Positions 33,873 to 43,200 of a stretch of DNA of 64,000 nt are shown in pieces. The stretch's first letter is position 1, and every line of letters starts with the position of its first letter. Both the position numbers and the translations under genes were made by a program. The DNA comes from Paenibacillus taihuensis (GTDB taxonomy: Bacteria; Bacillota; Bacilli; Paenibacillales; Paenibacillaceae). Under the pieces are notes generated by a model that worked only from the letters and a program-made list of their open reading frames with translations, was not told where the DNA came from and did no database searches. The stretch is from NCBI RefSeq assembly GCF_003386535.1, contig NZ_QTTN01000006.1, positions 124,001 through 188,000 on the forward strand. The letters run 5' to 3'.

Positions 33873-36320
33873 ATGAAGGATCTGGAAATAAAGCTTGAGA
33901 TGGCATTGAGAGAGGTCGAACGATTGAGTCTTGAGAATCGCCAATTAAAGCAACAAATTGAAGAGATGTCTAAGGACAATTCAGGGTTGATTAATGCGAG
34001 TCAAATTTCTATATACACCGATACTTCCGTAGTAAAAGTTCCTGAGGCTAATATAGAACCTATCAAGGGAAGTGTCCACAACTACTCAACTCCGATGGAG
34101 AAGATTCAATTATTTCGCAGCTTATTTCGAGGCCGTGATGACTTATACCCAAACAGATGGGAGAACAAGGCGGGTAAGTCAGGATACTCACCTGCTTGTC
34201 AGAACGAGTGGACTTTTGTATGTAAGAAGCCTCAGATTAAATGTTCGGACTGCTCGCATAGAGAGTTTATTCCTGTAACTGATGAGACTATTTCTAATCA
34301 CCTCGATGCCAAGTTTAATAGGACGATCGGAATTTACCCCATGCTTGAAGATGAAAAGTGCTGGTTTCTCGCTATCGATTTCGATAAGCACAATTGGAAG
34401 CAGGACGCTGCTGCTGTCATGGATACATGCAGACAATCTAAGGTGCCGGCTGCCTTGGAACGTTCCCGTTCAGGGAACGGAGGGCATATTTGGATATTCT
34501 TCGACCAGTCCATTGAAGCCAGTTTGGCTCGAAAATTCGGTTGTGCGCTTTTAACGAGAACGATGGAAACAAGATATGAGCTTGGTTTGGATTCATACGA
34601 CAGGTTATTTCCCAATCAGGATACGCTGCCAAGAGGTGGGTTCGGCAATTTGATTGCTCTACCGCTGCAAGGAGGTCCCCGCAAAGACGGAAATACGGTT
34701 TTCATAGACGAGAACTTTACTCCGTACGAGGATCAGTGGAGCTTCTTGTCTGGTTTAAGTAAAATGACCCTTGCCGAGGTTCAGAATCGCGTTCATGAGT
34801 TGACTAGAAATTCGAGCCTCTTAAACGTCGGTACATGGGACGATACAATGGACGAAGACAAACCATGGGAGAAACAGCAGCCGGATATGGATGAAGTCTT
34901 GGTTAATTTACCTCTTCCACCGAAGGTGTATCTTGTTCATTCGAATATGATTTATGTTGAGAAGAATGGCTTACCGGTGAAGTTCATGAATCAAATCAGG
35001 CGGCTTGCTTCCTTTCAAAATCCTGACTTTTATAAAACGCAAGCGATGCGGCTGCCTACGTATGGAAAACCGCGTGTAATAAGCTGCACGGAGGACTATT
35101 CCAAACATATTGCTTTACCAAGAGGTTGTTTGCAATTGGTTATTAATCTATTCGAGAAGCATGACGTGGAGTTGGTAATCACCGATGAGAGAAACAAGGG
35201 GATAGAAGTGGACGTGAATTTTACTGGTCAGCTTTCAATCCTTCAGGATGCTGCAGCCAGGTCCATTCTTGCGCATGATACGGGGATTCTTTCGGCTACA
35301 ACAGCTTTTGGGAAGACGGTGGTAGGAGCATCCATAATTGCTTCTAGAAAAGTAAATACTTTGATACTGGTACATCGGCGAGAATTGATGGATCAGTGGA
35401 AGGAAAGATTAGCAACTTTTCTAGATCGGAGTCCACAAGATATTGGTATTATTGGAGGCGGTAAGGAGAAGCGAACAGGGATCGTCGATATAGCCGTCAT
35501 TCAAAGCTTAAATAATAAAGGCCAGATTAAAGATTATATAACGGAGTATGGCCAAATTATTGTTGATGAGTGCCACCATATATCGGCATTTAGTTTCGAG
35601 CAAGTATTGAAGAAGGCAAATGCCAAATACGTTGTTGGTCTGACGGCTACTCCTACCCGGCAGGATGGACAGCAACCTATCGTGCTTATGCAGTGCGGTC
35701 CTATTCGTACTCGCATTGATGCGAAGTCGCAAGCTTATGTTAGAGGATTTGAACATAAAGTGCTGCCGAGGTACACGACATTCCAGTTATCCATTCAAAC
35801 GCCAACTCCATCAATACAGACGATCTATCAGGAGTTAATTGAAGATGAAGCGCGGAACGAACTTATTTTTGACGATATTCTGAAGTGCTTGGAGGAAGGA
35901 AGATCGCCAATTCTGCTCACGGAGCGGACAGCACATGTGGAGTATTTTGAGAAGAAGTTGGATAATTTCGCGAAGAATGTGATTGTGCTGCGAGGCGGGA
36001 TGGGGAAAAAGCAGCGAGAGGAGCTGCGGCAGCGGATAGCGAGCATCCCTGATACGGAAGAGAGGGTCTTCATTGCAACTGGCAAATTGATAGGTGAAGG
36101 ATTCGACGATGCCAGGTTGGATACGTTATTTCTAGTCCATCCCATCTCTTGGAAAGGTAGTCTGCAGCAGTATGCGGGCAGGCTGCACCGATCACATGCG
36201 AATAAGCAAGAGGTCCGGATTTATGATTATATCGATATCCAGGTACCTCTGCTGATGAGCATGTACAAGAAAAGAGTAAAAGGTTATCGTGCAATGGGTT
36301 ATAGGGGGATGGAGTTGTAA
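33873..36320 (+). CDS. TOTE conflict-system primase-helicase
   Basis: An 815-residue protein. A coiled-coil N-terminus (EMALREVERLSLENRQLKQQ) leads into an archaeo-eukaryotic-type primase of the TOTE group: IQLFRSLFRGRDDLYPNRWE, SGYSPACQNEW, a cysteine set in CKKPQIKCSDCSHR (~110-127), CWFLAIDFDKH (~165, catalytic acids), ALERSRSGNGGHIWIFF, SYDRLFPNQD and GGFGNLIALPLQ. A superfamily 2 helicase follows: TTAFGKTVVG (~477), VDECHHI (~565), LTATPTRQDG and QYAGRLHR (~767). GGAGG precedes ATG 33873. Burroughs and Aravind described TOTE primase-helicases as parts of conflict (defence) systems. The only close partner here is the DUF6155 gene 40 bases downstream. Confidence 0.82.
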   Translation: MKDLEIKLEMALREVERLSLENRQLKQQIEEMSKDNSGLINASQISIYTDTSVVKVPEANIEPIKGSVHNYSTPMEKIQLFRSLFRGRDDLYPNRWENKAGKSGYSPACQNEWTFVCKKPQIKCSDCSHREFIPVTDETISNHLDAKFNRTIGIYPMLEDEKCWFLAIDFDKHNWKQDAAAVMDTCRQSKVPAALERSRSGNGGHIWIFFDQSIEASLARKFGCALLTRTMETRYELGLDSYDRLFPNQDTLPRGGFGNLIALPLQGGPRKDGNTVFIDENFTPYEDQWSFLSGLSKMTLAEVQNRVHELTRNSSLLNVGTWDDTMDEDKPWEKQQPDMDEVLVNLPLPPKVYLVHSNMIYVEKNGLPVKFMNQIRRLASFQNPDFYKTQAMRLPTYGKPRVISCTEDYSKHIALPRGCLQLVINLFEKHDVELVITDERNKGIEVDVNFTGQLSILQDAAARSILAHDTGILSATTAFGKTVVGASIIASRKVNTLILVHRRELMDQWKERLATFLDRSPQDIGIIGGGKEKRTGIVDIAVIQSLNNKGQIKDYITEYGQIIVDECHHISAFSFEQVLKKANAKYVVGLTATPTRQDGQQPIVLMQCGPIRTRIDAKSQAYVRGFEHKVLPRYTTFQLSIQTPTPSIQTIYQELIEDEARNELIFDDILKCLEEGRSPILLTERTAHVEYFEKKLDNFAKNVIVLRGGMGKKQREELRQRIASIPDTEERVFIATGKLIGEGFDDARLDTLFLVHPISWKGSLQQYAGRLHRSHANKQEVRIYDYIDIQVPLLMSMYKKRVKGYRAMGYRGMEL

Positions 36321-36360
36321 AGGAGAAACGTAAATTTAAATTAATAGGGAGCGGAGAAAC

Positions 36361-36912
36361 ATGAGCAAGCTTTCAATTCCAGCGCTGAAGAAACAGCTAA
36401 AAACCTATAAAACGGAAGAATTGGTATCCATAATAGTCGATTGTTATCGATCGAACCCCGAGGTTAAGAAGTACATTCATATGCTGCTGGAGCCCGAGAA
36501 TACGGAAGATCAGTTGTTTGAGGAAGCGAAAAAGAAAATTGTGCAACAGTTCTACCCTGATCGAGGTTATCCTAAGCTTAAACTGGCAGAAGCGAAGAAA
36601 GCAATCTCTGAATTTGGCAAGCTTAGCGGCAATCAGGCCAGAACGATCGAATTAATGATTCATTATGTTGAACTGGGTGTGAGGTTTACCAATGATTATG
36701 GGGATATCAACGAGCCATTCTATAATAGTATCGCTTCCACATATCACAATGCATTAAAAAAGATCAATCAAGACACCAACGAAGGGTTGTTGCATCTCTT
36801 CAAGGAAAGACTAAGTGCAATTGTAACGGATACAAGTCATATTGGATGGGGATTCCACGATGAATTGGCCGGATCGTATTACACTTACGTCGTAGATGAT
36901 GAGGAAGATTAA
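36361..36912 (+). CDS. DUF6155 family protein
   Basis: A 183-residue, helix-rich, charged protein that starts MSKLSIPALKKQLKTYKTEE and has a middle AEAKKAISEFGKLSGNQART, matching the DUF6155 family as I remember it. It follows the TOTE gene by 40 bases in the same direction with its own GGAG ribosome site, and is followed by two terminators. Function unknown. It could be an accessory protein of the TOTE system or an unrelated neighbour. Confidence 0.6.
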   Translation: MSKLSIPALKKQLKTYKTEELVSIIVDCYRSNPEVKKYIHMLLEPENTEDQLFEEAKKKIVQQFYPDRGYPKLKLAEAKKAISEFGKLSGNQARTIELMIHYVELGVRFTNDYGDINEPFYNSIASTYHNALKKINQDTNEGLLHLFKERLSAIVTDTSHIGWGFHDELAGSYYTYVVDDEED

Positions 36913-36922
36913 TGCCAACATA

Positions 36923-36968
36923 AATCCGCATACAGCAAGTAACAGCCTACCACACGCGGATTTTGTTT
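36923..36968 (+). terminator. Terminator after DUF6155 gene
   Basis: AATCCGC (36923-36929) pairs with GCGGATT (36956-36962), then TTGTTTT. Ends the TOTE/DUF6155 transcript. Confidence 0.55.
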
Positions 36969-37025
36969 TGTCTGTGAGGCTTTATGCGAGCTGAATCCCG
37001 GATTTTGTCCGGATACATTCCAACA

Positions 37026-37070
37026 GCCGAGTGAAATCAGGCTCCTGCCTTGATTTCGCTCGGCTTTTTT
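37026..37070 (+). terminator. Strong Rho-independent terminator at the island edge
   Basis: GCCGAGTGAAATCA (37026-37039) pairs fully (one G-T) with TGATTTCGCTCGGC (37051-37064), followed by TTTTTT. It separates the accessory half from the carbohydrate locus. Confidence 0.85.
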
Positions 37071-37141
37071 GGCCTACGGCTCCCCGCTGGATATGAAGCT
37101 GAACCGATAAGATTGTACTGAAAGTCCCGAATATTTGAAAT

Positions 37142-37155
37142 TCAAAGCGCTTTCA
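37142..37155. promoter_or_regulatory. Candidate CcpA catabolite-response element
   Basis: TCAAAGCGCTTTCA matches the cre consensus TGNAANCGNNNNCA at all fixed positions but one and has the palindromic AAAGCGCTTT core. It lies 54 bases before the secreted enzyme gene, consistent with repression by preferred sugars. Confidence 0.5.
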
Positions 37156-37208
37156 TTATCGGGTAAAGTTTTAGCTATCAAATATATATCCTAATCGGGG
37201 TGACAGGA

Positions 37209-40200
37209 TTGAACAGAAGATTCAACAAAACGATAGCGGTGTGGCTAACTGCACTAATCGTATTCAGCTCGGCTCTGCCTGTATTCGCCAGCGCTGCGTA
37301 TGCGAGCGAGCCTTCCCAGCCGGAGACGGCCGGAACGTTTGCCGATTCGCCGCAGCCTGGGCAAATTCGCATCTATGCAGGAGCGGATGCAGGCAATTCG
37401 GACACACAGGGCAACCGCATGGTCGGCTCGATCGTGAAGGAGCGCTACCTCAATCAGAACTTCGGCTCCGAAGCGAAAATCGCAAGCCAGGGCGATGGGG
37501 TCGAGAGTTTCGCACGTTACGGTTGGCATAAGAAGGTAACGAAGCGGGTGGCGAACGGGGATGCGTATTTCTCCTACCGCATTCCGATCGACCCTTCGAC
37601 TCCGGCACCCTTATATGTTTCGATGGAAACGATCGGCGAAACAAAGCTGACAGCCGAAGGCACGACACTGCTGAATACGGGCAACAGCGGTCTTGGCGTA
37701 CAGACGCCATGGGAATTTACGCTGGACGATCCGGCACTGTGGGCGGATGGCTACGTGGAGCTGAAGTTCGAGGATGCCGATCCTTCGGATGGGGAAGGCG
37801 TCAATCTGTTCTGGCTGGAGCTTGGCCGGTCGTCCGCCTGGCGGGATCGCATCAAGCATATCGTCTGGGACACGTCGGCTATCGTTTGGCAGGCCGGCTA
37901 CTATGAAGGCACGGCAAGTGAGTTTAAGGGCTCGGCCAATTCGCTTCAGCTGACCTCCGCGACTACGGACGTCACAACGGCAAGCTCGACAGGGAAATTA
38001 ACCTTCAATTGGAATCAGCCTGCTCCCGCGGCAGGGAAGAAATACTATTTGCTCGCGGGCTTGATCGGCGGCGCCGGCAGCCACACCTTCGATATGGGGA
38101 GCGACGGCTCGGTCGAGACGACGCGCGAAGCGAGCAAGGAGCGGATTACGGACTGGGACGTCACGTCTTACATCAAGGACGGGGCCAACTCGGTTCAAAT
38201 TCAAGCCGCTCCCGGCGCATCCTATGACTTCGTCAGTCTGGTCGAAGTAACCGATGGCTCGACTTCCGACAATGCGCTGAAAGTGGTGTTTAAAGGGAAC
38301 GAAATGGCGCGCAACTGGACGCGGCTTGTAAATAATACAATGTTTTTCCATATGGACATGATGACGGAGAAGAGCACCGGATTTATCGACTCGTCTCTTC
38401 CGAACGGGATTTTTCCGCTGCTTTATTGGGTTGCCGACAGCGCTCCTGCCATGCTGGAGATGGCGCGCTGGGGCTACACGGACGAAGCGAAGCAGGCGTC
38501 GCTCTTCCGCAGCGCGGGCAATCATTACTCCGGCGACAACGGAGCTGCCGGCCTCGTATTCGCCACGATCGCGTATTTGATCAAAGGCGACAATTATACC
38601 GGCGATTACGCGGATAAGGCTTGGCCGATCATGAAGGACGGACTGGATTACTATGTGGAACAGATCGGGAATAATCCGTACCATCTGATTAAAGGAACGG
38701 GTCTGGAAACGACGAATAAAGGATACGGGATCTACAATAACTCGATTGCTTATTTTGTGCTCCTTGCCGGAGCGGAAGCGGCGGGCAAGATGGGCTATAC
38801 GTCCGAACAAGCCAGCTGGCTTGCGGCTGCTGATTCGTTAGCGGATGGCATCGACAATAACCTGATTGCCCATGACGATATTTCGTGGCTGGGACATACG
38901 ATCAAGAAGGATACTTGGCGTTACTCGCTGAACGGCGAAGCGTCGGACGGCAGCGATGCACCGTGGATTAATGCTGGCTGGTTCGGCGTCGGAGGCCAGG
39001 AGGAGCTGTACTACGGCTATAAAGCCCCGGCGGATACCCGTAATCATGCTGTTGAGGATTGGCGCGAAGTAACGAACAACACGTTAAATTATCATTCGGA
39101 GAACTTCTGGGAGGATTGGAAGCTTTACGGGCATAATCGCGGCTTTGGGACCGATTACGGCGTTCTTTCGGAACGCGGCGGGTGGCCGCTGCTGTCCATG
39201 CTAATGGGTGACCGGATGGAGATGGCTAAGAAAAACTTGCAGCACATCATTTGGAACAGCACGGACCTGAATTTTGCAAACGACAATGAAGGGGTCCAAG
39301 AAACGTCGCCGTGGCTGCTAGTGCGTGAGGTTAACAAGTCTGATCACGGCATCGCGGAGCCGAATGAAATCGGCAATGGCGGAAGTAACGAGGATATGAA
39401 CCTCGTTGAATATATCGTGACCTTAAAAAATGTCCGTATTATGGCGGGGCTGGACGATTCGCTCGAAGGAACGGACAATCTCGCTATCGTGCCCCGCCTA
39501 CCAAGCAGCTGGGACGGTGTGGACGTCAACGGCTGGTCCGCGCATTATCGCACGGATGGCGGAGACATTGCGCAAACGAAGATTTCGTATGACTACGATA
39601 TCAAGCCGGAGCGGGCAAAGCTTGAAATTTCTGCGGAGCAAGCCATTTCGGGAGCGAAGTTCCGGTTCGGTCCTTTTGCGAAAGACGCCGTGATTGACGC
39701 CGTTATAGAGGATGGAACGGAACTGAATGCAAGCCGGTATGAGGAACAGATTTCCGGGGATTCCAAATGGGTATGGGTGGAAGGGGATGTCGGTACGGCT
39801 TCCTCTGTCTATGAGGTACAGGCTGATCTTCCGCACTTGAGCTTTTCAAGCGATTCTCAAGCTGCCGATTGGAGCGGCTGGTCGTCACAGGCTGCTGATA
39901 GCTGGACCGTTGATACGGAGCAAGGCGTTCTGCAGGGACAAAGTGAGGACGGCGATTCGTTCCTGAATGCTAATGTGCAGCAGGATTTGATCTACTCTTC
40001 TGATGTGTTGCTCGCACAGTCAAGCGCGGCCGGTTTGACGTTCCGAACGGACGAGACGGGTACGCAGGGCTATGATTTCGTGCTTGATGCGGCAGCGGGT
40101 ACGGAAGGAGAGCTTCGTCTTGCAGATAGAAACGGCACGGTGCTCTATGAGCAGCCGATGCATGTGAATGTGAATCGGACCTATACGTTGAAGGTTGTAG

Positions 40201-43200
40201 CATCGGGTCCGATTTTGATGGGCTACCTGGACGGCACCAAAGTATTCCATATTATCGATTCGACGTATGCCAGCGGGCATGCAGGTTTGTACGTGCGGGG
40301 CAGCGCCGCGTTCGATAACGCGCTTGCGCTGGACAGCGCAGCTTCCGTGAGCATTCCGGCACTGGAGAGCGTCTCGATCTCCAGCTACAAGACCAATACG
40401 CTGCTGATGACTCAGGAGAAAGAAATTCCGGTCATCGCGACGTTCGATAACGGAGAAACGTTGGATGTGACTCATGTTCCAGCGCTGCGCCAGTACGTCA
40501 TTAGCGATCCCGAAGTGCTGGAGGACACCGGCTCGGCGCTGAAGGCAGGCAAGGTTGGCTCCGCGGATGTATATGCGGTTGTTACGATCAACGGGGTGAC
40601 GAAGCAGTCCAACACGCTTCATCTGAACGTGGAGGAGCTGTCCCATGCGGAGATCTACTTCAAGAACGACGCGACGAGCTTGACTTTGCTCGTGGGACAG
40701 ATCGCCCAGGTATGGCCTTGGGCGAAGCTGCAGGATGATAAGTGGTGGTTCCTCGGCTATATGCCGGCTAGCATGAATATAGAGTATTTCAGCAGCGACC
40801 CGAGCGTTGCAAGCGTAACGTACGATCCGGCCGACAGCGATCCGGAGAATCGCAGTGTGCTTCACGCGCTCTCAGCCGGAACGGCGACGATTACGATGGC
40901 GGTGACGGTGAACGGCATTACGGTAGTCTCGCCTAATTCCGTATCCGTAACGGTCATTGATCCTTCGCAATTTACAGGCTTCTCGGACAGCTTCGACGAT
41001 GGGAATATGGATGGTTGGGCGCAGAATGGGCCTGGCGTATGGAGCGTCGTCGACGGCAAGGCACAGGTGAACAATTTGCAGCCGACGGGATGGGATTCAT
41101 GGAATATCGTAGACGCGCAAGGCGGCGACTTCGTCTACAGCGGAGATGTGACGTTCGTTAGCGGCTCGGCGGCAGGCCTGAGCTTCCGAACGAATGAAAC
41201 GGGCACAGTCGGCTATGACCTTATTCTAGATAAGTACGATGGCGTGAAGCTCGCGGGAAGGCCGTATCGTGCGTTCAAAACGGCATCTGCGTCGTTCGCC
41301 GACAACCAAACGTATCACGTCAAAGTTGTGGCGAAGGGCGCCAATATCAAGGTTTACCTGGATGGCGTGCTGAAGCTCGATTACAACGAGACGGACTACG
41401 GTTACACATTCGGCCAGTTCGGCCTGTTCTCGTTCCAAAGCACGGTGCTATTCGATAATCTGCTGGCGGAAACGTCGTTTAAGCTGGATCAGGTGACCGC
41501 CACTTTGGATAGCGCGACACTGCTGAGAGGCGGAAGGACGAATGTGCAGCTCACGGGCAAGCTGAACACGGAGGAGGCCGCGGATCTTAGCGAAGCGCAG
41601 ATTGTATATGCCAGCAGCGATGAAGCGGTGGCAACGGTCGATCAGAACGGCCACATTACGGCTGTCGGAGCAGGGAGTGCAAGCATTAGCGCGGACGTGA
41701 CACTCCACGGAACTACCGTTCACTCTAACGCTGCGATACTCTATGTTTCGGAGGATATGGAGAGGCCGATATTGAAACAAACCGTGCTGACGCTTGCATC
41801 CGATCAGCTTAACATCGGAGCCGAGATGCAGGCTGTCGTAAGCGGTACGATGACGGATGACACTGCCGCCGATCTCGCCTCCGCTGACATTGTGTATGCA
41901 AGCAGCAATCCGTCGATCGCGGCTGTATCTGCCGGCGGAACCGTTACAGCGGAAGGGTTCGGTACCGCTGTAATTACGGCGTCCGTAACTTTGGACGGCG
42001 TGACGCAGCTCTCGAATGCGGCGAACGTCACCGTCGCGGGAACGGAGACGTTCACAGAGGACTTTGAGGATGGTGACACGACGGGCTGGTCGCCGAACGG
42101 CGGTATGTGGAGCAACGCAGGGGATCGCATGAAGGTGCAGTATGATACCCCTAACAGCTGGTTTGACGCTTGGAATATCTTCAATAAGAAAGGCCAGGAC
42201 TTCAGCTACAGCGCGGATGTTAAGCTTATCTCCGGCAACTCGGCGGGCATCAGCTTCCGCACGAATGGAAGCGGCTCGCAAGGATATGACGTCATCTTCA
42301 GCATCTTCGATGGCTTGAAGCTGGCGAAGAGGCCGTATGCGGTCTTGGCAAGCTACACAGGTTTTACGAAACAGACGGATCGCACATACCATATCCAGGT
42401 TGTCGCGAAAGGCGCTAATATGAAAGTGTACTTGGACGACGCGCTAGCGATCGATTACACCGACAACACATACGCCTCAGGACAATTCGGCCTCTTCGCG
42501 TTCCAGGGTACGGCTGAATACGACAATTTGCAGGTACAGCCGTGGGACACGGAGCTGCCGGTCTGGGTGAATGGCACGCTGTCCGCATCCGATGTCACGT
42601 CTGCAGGCATGAAGCTGCAATGGAGCGGTGCGGCGGACGAAAACGGCTTGTCTCAGTATCGCATCTATCAAAACGGCGCGGTCATCGCCACCGTTCCGGC
42701 AAGTGTAACCGACTACGAGCTTGCCGGACTGACCGCGAACACGGCGTATGACTTTAAAGTGGAAGCAAAGGATGAAGCGGGCAATTGGAGCACGAACGGC
42801 CCGACTGCGCATGCGTTGACGCTGCAGCAGCAGAATGAGGATTTGGCGGCTCCCGCTTGGGAAGACGGTGCGGCGCTTACGGCATCTGCCGTGACGCAAA
42901 CAAGCGTGCAGCTGCAATGGAGCGAGGCCGCCGACGATACCGGCGTGGAAGCATACCGCGTATATCGGGACGGTCGATTGCTTTCAACGGTAGCGGGCGA
43001 TACGCGCCAGTATCCGGTTACCGGCCTGAGCGCAGGCAGCACCTACAGCTTTAAGGTTGAAGCCGGTGACGCCGCGGGCAACTGGAGCGAGAATTCGCTC
43101 ATCTTGACCGTGCAAACCGCATCGGCTCCGGTCCTTCCGCCTGTAACGGCATCGGCGAAGCCGCTGCCGGATAACCTGACCGCGATTTCCGAGGAACAGT

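Noticed and set aside
38009-38810. Long frames opposite the SLH enzyme (for example 37998-38810 and 41448-42392 minus)
   Set aside because: They are shadows caused by GC-rich codon use of the large plus-strand gene; they lack ribosome sites and family motifs.
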